DNA from: Chloroflexota bacterium
GTDB taxonomy: Bacteria > Chloroflexota > Anaerolineae > Promineifilales > Promineifilaceae
Direction of reading: 5' to 3'
Length of the DNA: 64,000 nucleotides
NCBI GenBank assembly: GCA_017993775.1
Contig: JAGOMA010000008.1
Span: 1-64,000 of the forward strand
Each line of letters opens with the position of its first letter. Within the stretch, counting starts at the first letter, position 1. The position numbers and the translations under genes are program-made. This document shows, one piece after another, positions 49,387 to 56,841 of this stretch. The notes under the pieces were generated by a model. It was not told the origin of the DNA and made no database searches. It worked only from the letters and a program-made list of their open reading frames with translations.

Positions 49387-49980
49387 TTACGCGGTCGCTG
49401 CGGCCGTGACCTTCTGGAAGATGAACAGCTGCTCGCCGACCGGTTTGCTCAGGTCGCCCAGGGCGTCGATCAGCAGCGGGATACCCGCCGCGTCGGCTTT
49501 GCCGAAGGTCAGGTCGCCGTTCAGCACGGCCGTCGCCCGGTAGATTTGCAGCCGGAGGGGGAACTTTACGCCGGCGGCCGTTTCATACAGCCCTTCCACA
49601 GCCCAGGTGCGCTCGGTCAGGTCTGCCTGCCCGCCGGCGAGCAGCTCTTCTTTGCCCACCTGCCCCACGCCCGCGGCCGTGACCGTGTTTGTGCCTTCCA
49701 TCGCCAGCTGCAGGTAGTCGCCGGTCAGCTCGGCCAGGGTGGTCTCAAACGAGACCTTCTCTTCGGTGGCCACGCGCTTCACCGGCAGCGTGGATTGTTC
49801 CACCATGACGTCCACTGTGGACAAATCCCGCTTCATGGTGAAGGGGGTTTTGGTGAGGGCGATTTCCTCCCAATTGCCGGTCCAGGTCGCGCCGTAAGCC
49901 AGGTCGTCGGCCGGCAGCGCCTCGCCGATGGGCGCGTAGAAAATGCGCGCCGGTCCAATGATAATATCTGCTGTGCTCAT
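49387..49980 (-). CDS. Major tail protein
   Basis: 197 residues, beta-rich and compact: MSTADIIIGPARIFYAPIGEALPADDL start, WTGNWEEIALTKTPFTMKRDLSTVDVMVEQSTLPVKR, FPLRLQIYRATAVLNGDLTFG. Matches the size and strand pattern of siphovirus tail tube subunits, and lies between the connector genes and the chaperones. Confidence 0.75.
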   Translation of the reverse strand: MSTADIIIGPARIFYAPIGEALPADDLAYGATWTGNWEEIALTKTPFTMKRDLSTVDVMVEQSTLPVKRVATEEKVSFETTLAELTGDYLQLAMEGTNTVTAAGVGQVGKEELLAGGQADLTERTWAVEGLYETAAGVKFPLRLQIYRATAVLNGDLTFGKADAAGIPLLIDALGDLSKPVGEQLFIFQKVTAAATA

Positions 49981-50014
49981 GGATAATCCTCCAATCCGCG
50001 TCGTCGCGGACGGC

Positions 50015-50392
50015 CTACGGCCGCATCATCATGCGGAAGTAGGCCAGAATAAAGGTGCGCCCCGTAGATGGCTCGGTGAGCTGCTGGCCGGTCACTTCGG
50101 ACTGGCTGAAGGCCACACGGCCGTTGGCTTTCTCATGGAGCGCGTCGTAGGTAAGTTGGTAAATTTGCCAGGCGTCGGGCGCTGAAGCCCCGTAACATTT
50201 CACCTGGATAGAGACGTCGATAAGGGGGTCGTAGCGGGCCTGCCCGCCACGAGACTTGAGGACTACGCAGCCGTTAGCGGGGTCAAATCCCGCCGGTGGC
50301 GCGTCGCCGCCGTAGACACGGCCGTTCACCGCTGCGGCCAGGGTAGCGTCGCTCAGGGCCAGGGCGACGGCCGTCGCGTCAATGTCAATCAC
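50015..50392 (-). CDS. Tail terminator / DUF3168-type tail completion protein
   Basis: 125 residues with INGRVYG at the N-terminal third, VKCYGASAPDAWQIYQLTYDALHEKANGRV in the middle and a C-terminal basic strand. Position and size match the tail-completion protein of the HK97 gp10/lambda U group. Overlaps the upstream gene by 8 bases. Confidence 0.7.
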   Translation of the reverse strand: MIDIDATAVALALSDATLAAAVNGRVYGGDAPPAGFDPANGCVVLKSRGGQARYDPLIDVSIQVKCYGASAPDAWQIYQLTYDALHEKANGRVAFSQSEVTGQQLTEPSTGRTFILAYFRMMMRP

Positions 50393-50807
50393 TCTTGGCC
50401 ACCGTTTCGATGATGCCCTTCATCTCGGCTTTCACCGCCAGCAGCGCCGGGTAGAGGAAGGGGTTGGCCATCTCCTGAAAGATGGCGTAGTTGGCCCCCA
50501 CGCAGACCAGGGCGGCCGCGTTGTCGGGCAGGGTGGCTTCCGGCGCCATCTCCCGCTCGACCCGGTTGCCATTCTTGTCGGTAAACAGCCCGCCGGAGTC
50601 CATGTAGCTGCTGTTGTCTTCGGTGGCGAAGTAGACGCTGTTAACCATGAAGCCGGTGTCGACCTGGTCGTTGGCCACGATGTTCATCTTGGCCAGGGCA
50701 TCCACCCGCGCCGCCGCCGCTTCGATGGCCCGCTCGCTCACTTTGGTGAAGTGGGCCACCACGTCCTCGGCGTACCAGTCGACCCTGCCGTATTTGCTAG
50801 CGGCCAT
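50385..50807 (-). CDS. HK97 gp10-like neck protein
   Basis: 140 residues. N-terminal helices and a motif NDQVDTGFMVNSVYF followed by VGANYAIFQEMANPFLYPALLAVKAEMKGII, the pattern of the gp10-like head-tail connector family (tubular neck). Located in the connector cluster. Confidence 0.75.
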   Translation of the reverse strand: MAASKYGRVDWYAEDVVAHFTKVSERAIEAAAARVDALAKMNIVANDQVDTGFMVNSVYFATEDNSSYMDSGGLFTDKNGNRVEREMAPEATLPDNAAALVCVGANYAIFQEMANPFLYPALLAVKAEMKGIIETVAKSD

Positions 50808-51189
50808 GCGTCACCTCTTTGGCGTTGATGGTCACGGCCGTTAACCCATGCTGCACCGCGCCGACAATCTCGCAGTCGACGGCCGTGTAGCCGGTCCAGC
50901 CGTGGCGGTTGGTGATGCGGAAGCGGTCCTCGTTGGAGACGGCCGTGCCATGCGGCAGGCGGATCACGTAGTCGGCCAGCACCACGTTGCCCTCGGCGTC
51001 GGTGGCCTCGCGGTTGACGGCCGTCAGCACGCCACAGGCGATCTCGCTGCCGGCGACGTAGTCGTAGACCGGCCGGTTGTGGGTGTCAGTGGCCGTTTGT
51101 TGGCGCGCCAACACCCGCCCGCGGTCAAACATCGTGGCCGAAGATTGCGCCTGGTGGCGGCTGAGGATGCGGTCGGGTAAGGCTCTCAT
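50797..51189 (-). CDS. Head-tail joining protein
   Basis: 130 residues; a beta-barrel-like segment with RFRITNRHGWTGYTAVDCEIVGAVQH near the C terminus resembles phage head-tail joining or stopper proteins. Overlaps the next gene by 11 bases. Contains the phage palindrome at 51098-51113. Confidence 0.65.
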   Translation of the reverse strand: MRALPDRILSRHQAQSSATMFDRGRVLARQQTATDTHNRPVYDYVAGSEIACGVLTAVNREATDAEGNVVLADYVIRLPHGTAVSNEDRFRITNRHGWTGYTAVDCEIVGAVQHGLTAVTINAKEVTHGR

Positions 51190-51191
51190 GG

Positions 51192-51614
51192 TCAGTCGGT
51201 TAGCTCGATGGGGCTGTACGGGTCGCCGCTGTGGTCCACGCCGTAGACGTCCACCTGGTAGGCCGCGTCATAGAACAAGGCGCTGCTGCGCGCCTGGGCC
51301 AGCATGGCCTCGATGTGCTGGAAGATCGTCTCCCGGCTGAAGGTGGTCCCATCGGCCGTGTAAGAGATTTCCAGCACGGCCGCTTCTTTGGCGGCTTGCC
51401 AGAGGGCCAGGCTGCCCAGGGCGCGCAGCTTCACGATGTCCGTGGCCTCGGCGATGTCGGCCGCGCCGTAGGCCAGCAGCGTGTCGTTGACGATCTCGTC
51501 ATAACTGCCGCTGGCCACGGACCAGCCGAAGGCATCGGCCACACCGCCGCGGTTGAGACGGCCGTGCAGGTAGGCTTTGAAGCCGTCCTCGTCGTAGCTA
51601 GTCGGAACCGGCAT
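51192..51614 (-). CDS. Head-tail connector protein
   Basis: 140 residues, alpha-helical, MPVPTSYDEDGFKAYLHGRLNRGGVADAFG start and a central AAYG/ALWQAAKEAAV helix, like HK97 gp6-type connectors. Placed directly after the capsid genes in the usual order. Confidence 0.65.
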   Translation of the reverse strand: MPVPTSYDEDGFKAYLHGRLNRGGVADAFGWSVASGSYDEIVNDTLLAYGAADIAEATDIVKLRALGSLALWQAAKEAAVLEISYTADGTTFSRETIFQHIEAMLAQARSSALFYDAAYQVDVYGVDHSGDPYSPIELTD

Positions 51615-51944
51615 CTAAGCGGCAGGCTCCTGCTCGGCGAAGTAGGCTTCAATGGCCTTCTTGCTGGTGGCTGTGAGGCCGGGGATGGCCAGGATTTCGG
51701 CCTCGGTCAGGCTGCCGGCGAGTTGGGTGACGGCCGTTTGGCCATCCAGCACGCTGACACGCACCTGGGCCAGAAGGCTGCCCAAAAACTCGTCACGCTT
51801 GAGCTGGCGCACCGCCGGATTACGCTCCTGCGGTTCCAGGCCAATCGGGTCCGGCAGGCCCAGCACGGCCGTCAGGCGCTGCGCTTCCAGCACCAAACGG
51901 TCGTGGGCGTCTTGCCGCCGGGCGGCCATGATGGATTGTTTCAT
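51615..51944 (-). CDS. Small head protein with helix-hairpin-helix-like end
   Basis: 109 residues from ATG 51944; GGAGG is 6 bases before, and the longer frame runs antisense-like through the capsid gene. The C terminus (LTEAEILAIPGLTATSKKAIEAYF) has the helix-hairpin-helix character of proteins that touch DNA or other subunits. Function unknown; possibly a head-closure or DNA-end-binding protein. Confidence 0.5.
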   Translation of the reverse strand: MKQSIMAARRQDAHDRLVLEAQRLTAVLGLPDPIGLEPQERNPAVRQLKRDEFLGSLLAQVRVSVLDGQTAVTQLAGSLTEAEILAIPGLTATSKKAIEAYFAEQEPAA

Positions 51945-51955
51945 CGGTCTGCCTC

Positions 51956-53041
51956 CTATTGGGCCAGCGGGGCCGTGTAGTCGGTCGGGTTCTGGTAGGC
52001 GGCGTTGCCGACGTAATGGCACAGGCCGGCCACGCGGTTGCTGACGCCGAAACCGGCGTAGCGGATGACGCGGTTTTCCATGCGCGCTCCGTCCGGGCTG
52101 TGCAGTTCGGTAAACAGCCCTTGCAGCTCGCTGGCCGGATACTCGCGCATCTTCATGACGCGCCGGCCGCGCACGTGGGCAAAGATGTAGCCGTCGGGCA
52201 GCCGTTTCCACAGCACCACCCAGACTTTGCCCACCTTGCCCAGCAGCTCGTCGCCCAACCCCACGGGGATGGAGGCGGTCAGCGAGTCGCGGGTCATGCT
52301 GGCGCGCACGTCGGGGTCTTCCACCTCCCGGAAGTCGGTCAGGGCCTCGACGCTGGCCTGGAGGCTTTCGGCGATGTAGGCCACGACCGTGCCGTTGCGG
52401 TTGCCCGGATAGTTGGTCAGGGTGGCGTAGATGGTCGGGAACGGGTTGTTGGCGTCGTCGATGGCCGCGGCCTGGGCGGTGTAGTGGTTGGCCGGCTGCG
52501 GCTGCTGGCCGATGACCGGGTATTCGGTGGCATCGCCGTTGGCCAGGGGCATGATGGTGATGTCGCCCAGCCCTTTGGCCCCGTTGGCGCCCAGCTTGTC
52601 GTGGTAGGTCCAGGAGGAAGAAGACAACACGGCCGCAATGGCGTGACGCGCCAGCCAGTCGGCGTCTTTGTTCTGCGCTTCGATGGTGTGGCGGTTGGCT
52701 TCCTGCACGGTCATCATGGCGCTGGTCACCCGGTTCTTGCCCCAGGCGTCGCCGCCGCCCTGGATGGGGTAGGCGACCTGGTAGAATCCGTAGGTGTCGG
52801 TCGGCCGGGGGATGCCGACTTCATCCAGCGGTTGGAGTGTGCCCGCGCCGGGCAGTTCGAACTCTTCCTGGGCGATGGTGGTGCGCTCGACCAGCTCGCC
52901 CATGATGGTGTTGATCATGTCGGTGTGGTAGGCGGCCGATTGGGTGATGGCGTCGAAGACGCGGCGCACACCCACTTCGCTGACGCGCTTGTTGAATAAG
53001 GCTTGCATGCCTACAAATCCGTAGGCGATGTCAATGGTCAT
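51956..53041 (-). CDS. Major capsid protein
   Basis: 361 residues with the linear pattern of HK97-fold capsids: N-terminal helices, then a beta-rich P-domain, A-domain like motif VWVVLWKRLPDGYIFAHVRGRRVMKMREYP near the middle-to-end, and basic C-terminal portion. Lies between the decoration protein and connector genes. Confidence 0.8.
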   Translation of the reverse strand: MTIDIAYGFVGMQALFNKRVSEVGVRRVFDAITQSAAYHTDMINTIMGELVERTTIAQEEFELPGAGTLQPLDEVGIPRPTDTYGFYQVAYPIQGGGDAWGKNRVTSAMMTVQEANRHTIEAQNKDADWLARHAIAAVLSSSSWTYHDKLGANGAKGLGDITIMPLANGDATEYPVIGQQPQPANHYTAQAAAIDDANNPFPTIYATLTNYPGNRNGTVVAYIAESLQASVEALTDFREVEDPDVRASMTRDSLTASIPVGLGDELLGKVGKVWVVLWKRLPDGYIFAHVRGRRVMKMREYPASELQGLFTELHSPDGARMENRVIRYAGFGVSNRVAGLCHYVGNAAYQNPTDYTAPLAQ

Positions 53042-53050
53042 GGCTGCCTC

Positions 53051-53452
53051 CTACAGATTCACCCGCAGCGCCTTTTTGAAGGTGCTGTGGCCATAGAGGG
53101 GGACGACGGTCCCCACTACCTTGCTGACAGTGCCGGCCGTGTCGGCCAGCACGCCATCGGTGTTGGATAAATACAGGGTCGCGCCGAAGTTGAGCGCGTC
53201 CAGGACGCCGTCACCGAGCCAGAGGATGCCTTTCTTCAGGACGGTGATGGTGTTCACCTGGCGGGTAATGCAGATGCCCTCACCCGCGCCAACCTCAGCC
53301 GCCGTGGTGGCATTGCCTTTGGTGAGTTTGCCGGTGGCCGGGGCCAGGCGGGCATACTGGCCGGGGTCGACGGTTTCGTCGGCCGGGCCGGTGAACTGCT
53401 CAATGACTTCAATCTCGCGGACCAGGGTATAGTCGATTACCAGGTCGGTCAT
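53051..53452 (-). CDS. Head decoration / stabilisation protein
   Basis: 133 residues of the DUF2190-like type, a beta-rich capsid-cementing protein: GQYARLAPATGKLTKGNA and GDGVLDALNFGATLYLSNTDGVLADT. Order after scaffold and before capsid is common in siphoviruses. Confidence 0.75.
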   Translation of the reverse strand: MTDLVIDYTLVREIEVIEQFTGPADETVDPGQYARLAPATGKLTKGNATTAAEVGAGEGICITRQVNTITVLKKGILWLGDGVLDALNFGATLYLSNTDGVLADTAGTVSKVVGTVVPLYGHSTFKKALRVNL

Positions 53453-53464
53453 AAATGGGTCTCC

Positions 53465-54076
53465 TTAGAGGCGGGCGGTGTACGCCTGTTTGCGCCTCTG
53501 CTCGTCGCTGAGTTTGTTTTCGCCGCTGGCGGGCGGGGTGGGCGGCACGCCGTTGGTGGTGGGAGGAACGGCCGTTTCCTGGCCATCGGCTTTGACGAAC
53601 TGCGCCCGGTTGGCCGTCAGCCATTGCAGCTTTTCGGCTTCGTCTTTGCCGGCCAGCAGGCCGACGATGGCCTCCGGCAGCCCCTCCGACAGCTGCTTGA
53701 CGTAGCTGTCGAGGGCTTTGGCGTATTTGTCGGCCAGGTCGGCCGTCTGCTGCAGCACGGTCTTTTCCTCTTCCAGTTTGACGATTTGCTTCTGCCGTTT
53801 CTCGGCCAGCGTTTGCCACTCGGCGGCGTCGGCCAGTTCCGTTTCCTTCTGTTTGTCGGCCTGCTCTTCCAACTCCCGGCGCAGCTTCTTTTCTTGCCGC
53901 GCCAGGCGGTCCGCCAGAATGCGGTCGAGGTCGGCCTGGGTGAAGGCGGGTTTCTGGGTTCCGTCGCTGTCCGCTGTTTCGGCCGTTGGCGTGGACGCCT
54001 CGGCCCCGGCCGCGTCGGCCGTGGCAGCCCCGCTATCGGGGTCTAACTTGAACAAGTGGCGATTCATGTAAAGCAT
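53465..54076 (-). CDS. Scaffolding protein (DUF4355-like)
   Basis: 203 residues from ATG 54076 with GGAGG 5 bases before. Acidic/charged coiled coil (LADRLARQEKKLRRELEEQADKQKETELADAAEWQTLAEKRQKQIVKLEEEKTVL) flanked by acidic N-terminal and Gly/Pro-rich C-terminal parts, as in phage scaffold proteins. It is the first gene after the 54131 terminator. Confidence 0.85.
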   Translation of the reverse strand: MLYMNRHLFKLDPDSGAATADAAGAEASTPTAETADSDGTQKPAFTQADLDRILADRLARQEKKLRRELEEQADKQKETELADAAEWQTLAEKRQKQIVKLEEEKTVLQQTADLADKYAKALDSYVKQLSEGLPEAIVGLLAGKDEAEKLQWLTANRAQFVKADGQETAVPPTTNGVPPTPPASGENKLSDEQRRKQAYTARL

Positions 54077-54130
54077 GGTTTCCTCCGCAGTTTTTGCCGG
54101 CTTGCGTGGCCGTGGTTTAAAAATGAAAAA

Positions 54131-54163
54131 AGCGCCCAGCTTGCTATCTGCAAGTTGGGCGCT
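54131..54163 (-). terminator. Terminator within the structural block
   Basis: AGCGCCCAGCTTGC and GCAAGTTGGGCGCT form a 14-bp stem with one mismatch and a 5-base loop; on the minus strand it is followed by TTTTTTCATTTTT. It separates the DUF262 gene from the scaffold-capsid genes, so those need their own promoter. Confidence 0.85.
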
Positions 54164-54334
54164 CTGGGCGCTCTGATATGTGGTTGATGGCCGGGGTGTG
54201 GTGATGGGTGAGGAACGGCCGTTGGGATTAGTCTAGCACAGGTGTTCCAAAGAACTCAATAGTGGTCTTACAATATTCATAAAACACCTTGCGATCTTGC
54301 AAGTAACCAATCTAGTCACCTGAGCTTTGCGTTC

Positions 54335-56110
54335 TCATACAAACAACTGATTCACAGCGATGAGTTTTTTACCAGTGGCTTCAATTGTTGATGAGTTTTC
54401 TCGAATATATGCTCTCTCAGCCAAGAATGATATTTCTCTTTGCGCCGGTATCCTTAATCGTATAACTGTAAGTCCTTTATATATCACATAATCGACCTGT
54501 GATAGGATCTGGCTTTTTAATGGCTCTGACAGATCGGAACTTCTAATATGACCCATTATTTTTTCCAAATATTGCTCTTGCTTCAATCCAAGCAGTTGGA
54601 TCTCTCTATCAAGGCCAACCACGTAACGAGAACCAACGGTTACGGGGACTACGCCATCTAAAGCTGTTATCTTGTCTGCGTCTTCCTTTTTATCAGCAAC
54701 ACCAATAAATATAAAACCGTCAGCATCAGGTCCGACATTAGCAATGCCGCATATTGTTTCGACTATTTTGACTAGTATCTTTTTGTCCAATTTCCTGTCT
54801 GATGAAAGGTCAACAATGCCCTGTTTACATTCATACCTCGTGGTTTCAATTCTTGATCTTCGTAACGAATTTTCCAAATCAAGAGCTAAACCAGCACCAT
54901 GCCTCAACATAGGAGGATCTTTTTTGACAAAATATCGTTGTATAAGACCGACGGTTTTATCAACATTCTTGATTCTATCGTTGGTGGTAGCATATTTAGC
55001 ACTCGCGATCATTTGTTTTTGTAACCCTTTGATAGCATTCATTATAGCGTGATAATCATCGGGAGTTTTTTCTTCAACAATCACAAGCTTATGAAACGCC
55101 ATTAATAATGCGTAGAATGCTCCCTTGATGGGATTACGTGAACCAGGGTTTACAACACTTCTGAGCGTATTTGACTGGGAATTGTAACCATCAATAACTT
55201 CCCTAAGAACAGACATCGTTGCTTTGATTTCTTCACGTAACCTGTCTGGACCATATTTGTAAAATTCCCTCCGAACATTCTGATAGTCCATTTCTTGATC
55301 GTCATATATTTTGTTTAATAGATCTTTGCTCCTTGCAATTGGTTTTCCCAAGACAATAGATGCGCAAATATCAGCTATCATTTCCTCGTCTTCGCTATCA
55401 CGGAGCTGTCTCGTCCAGAGGATTCCTTGCTTGCACCAGAATATATCCTCCGCTTTTAAGGTGTAGCCCAAATCCATTCTCACCGAATCTATGCTTATTT
55501 CTGGCATCTCAGACAACGGCAGTTTTTCTTTGGAAGCATCACCTCTGATTTCCGAGGCCAATTCTCGAATAAGCATCGAAAATTCATCGACCATGCCAGC
55601 TTGTCTTTTTTCCTGAGCACTTAACTGGCGACCCCCAGAGTTGATTCTGCCAAATACTTCAGTCACCTGGGTCTCGCCTTCAACTGGAAATATTGTTACT
55701 GCCAACTGATAGTCTAAAATATCAGCACAAACATCTGGCGAAAAAAATTCATCCTCTAGTTTCGACGCACGAATGAAAGCTCCACCTTCTGCGGCTTGTT
55801 TTGCTCTCGTAAATTCGTTTGTGTCAAAGTACTTACCATGAACGGGGAAAGCATTCTCTACGAATGCAAAAATTGCATTTAATCTTTGCATCCCGTCCAT
55901 GATTTCATAATAAGCTTCAGCACCTTCAGAAGAATCAGCGAAAAGAATGAGAGGAATAGGGTAATCTCTGATTACGCTATCGATTAAATTCTGCTTTTCT
56001 TCTAGAGTCCAAACCAACTTCCTCTGGTATTTCCTGTTAACCACTAGCCGATTATCTCGATAAAGCCTATAAGCTTCTTGGACGCTCATCCCTCTAGGTG
56101 TAATACTCAT
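54335..56110 (-). CDS. DUF262-AlbA_2 fusion, probable phage-borne defence gene
   Basis: 591 residues from ATG 56110 (AGGAGAAT upstream). Residues ~1-180 are a DUF262/ParB-like domain: GMSVQEAYRLYRDNRLVVNRKYQRKLVWTLEEKQNLIDSV, then IMDGMQRLNAIFAF (DGQQR motif with one change). Residues ~430-560 resemble an AlbA_2/Schlafen-type domain: TTRYECKQGIVDLSS, then TICGIANVGPDADGFIFIGVADKKEDADK. Both are common in anti-phage systems. Low GC and no ACGGCCGT in 2.1 kb mark it as a recent cargo gene in an otherwise GC-rich prophage. Acts presumably on foreign DNA or its own decoy. Confidence 0.85.
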   Translation of the reverse strand: MSITPRGMSVQEAYRLYRDNRLVVNRKYQRKLVWTLEEKQNLIDSVIRDYPIPLILFADSSEGAEAYYEIMDGMQRLNAIFAFVENAFPVHGKYFDTNEFTRAKQAAEGGAFIRASKLEDEFFSPDVCADILDYQLAVTIFPVEGETQVTEVFGRINSGGRQLSAQEKRQAGMVDEFSMLIRELASEIRGDASKEKLPLSEMPEISIDSVRMDLGYTLKAEDIFWCKQGILWTRQLRDSEDEEMIADICASIVLGKPIARSKDLLNKIYDDQEMDYQNVRREFYKYGPDRLREEIKATMSVLREVIDGYNSQSNTLRSVVNPGSRNPIKGAFYALLMAFHKLVIVEEKTPDDYHAIMNAIKGLQKQMIASAKYATTNDRIKNVDKTVGLIQRYFVKKDPPMLRHGAGLALDLENSLRRSRIETTRYECKQGIVDLSSDRKLDKKILVKIVETICGIANVGPDADGFIFIGVADKKEDADKITALDGVVPVTVGSRYVVGLDREIQLLGLKQEQYLEKIMGHIRSSDLSEPLKSQILSQVDYVIYKGLTVIRLRIPAQREISFLAERAYIRENSSTIEATGKKLIAVNQLFV

Positions 56111-56284
56111 ACCTGATATTCTCCTGGTTTTCTTTGGATAACTGGAGTTTTGCTATTGTATCGATAACCCCAAATTATTTACTGGAACTTAGTGACTACA
56201 AAAAGGAATTAATTGAAACTCAAATACGCTTTAAAATGATATATATGTAGCATTCGTTTTCACCTGATAAACATCACATATTTA
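56111..56284. promoter_or_regulatory. AT-rich promoter region of the DUF262 gene
   Basis: 175 bases, strongly AT-rich and palindrome-free, with no good frames. Contains AT-tract segments (TTAAAATGATATATATG near 56230) that suit a promoter. The low GC of spacer and gene together indicates joint transfer. Confidence 0.55.
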
Positions 56285-56509
56285 CTATGATAAAGACAAC
56301 CTTTCACACTTAACCCCCTTCAAATCTGCCACAAACGGCCGTTTCCTCTGCACCACCCTTACCAACTCCCGCTCCGGATGGTACTCAAACAGCAGCTTGC
56401 CCGCCTGGCGCACGGCCACCCAGCCATCGGCGGGCACGTCGTTAACGGCCGTTTCCCCCGGCCGATATGTTGGCTCACAAGAGTGCGCTGTTGGCGCGCC
56501 AATACTCAT
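56285..56509 (-). CDS. Small hypothetical protein starting at a repeat unit
   Basis: 74 residues. Its start MSIGAPTAHSC is encoded by the 37-bp repeat unit (56468-56504) that also occurs at 38365. The rest carries DGWVAVRQAGKLLFEYHPERELVRVVQRKRP, basic. Start overlaps the next gene's stop. Unknown function; the N terminus may be a by-product of repeat insertion. Confidence 0.45.
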   Translation of the reverse strand: MSIGAPTAHSCEPTYRPGETAVNDVPADGWVAVRQAGKLLFEYHPERELVRVVQRKRPFVADLKGVKCERLSLS

Positions 56510-56841
56510 ACAGGTATCTCCACCGGCCCCTCGACAAATGACCCATCATCCACGGCCTCCACAAACTTCCACACCAGCGCCACGTAGCGCCGGTCGTTAG
56601 TGTACCCGGGCAGCCTCATGTGGCCGTGGATGCCGTGTTTTTCGCTGGGCGGGATGATCACGAAGAAGTCGTCAAATTTTTCGTCAAGGCCATCTATTGC
56701 GGCTATCTCGCCATCTAGCCGGAGTGCCTTTTCCCGTCCGATGTAGCAGCGGCGGCCGTTAACCTCCACCTCCAAGTACGGATACCCTGCGTAATCACTG
56801 CCAAATCGTGCGTTCTCTAACGTCTCAATTTCTGTCGTCAT
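56506..56841 (-). CDS. Hypothetical protein after the MuF gene
   Basis: 111 residues from ATG 56841, which overlaps the MuF stop (ATGA). A mixed alpha/beta sequence including FGSDYAGYPYLEVEVNGRRCYIGREKALRLDGE, an acidic-basic strand arrangement. No known domain. Coupling suggests a partner or immunity factor for the large protein upstream (inference). Confidence 0.5.
   Translation of the reverse strand: MTTEIETLENARFGSDYAGYPYLEVEVNGRRCYIGREKALRLDGEIAAIDGLDEKFDDFFVIIPPSEKHGIHGHMRLPGYTNDRRYVALVWKFVEAVDDGSFVEGPVEIPV

Noticed and set aside
51959..52999. 346-codon plus-strand frame opposite the major capsid gene
   Set aside because: Gly/Val/His-rich antisense product without start signals; all neighbouring structural genes are on the minus strand.
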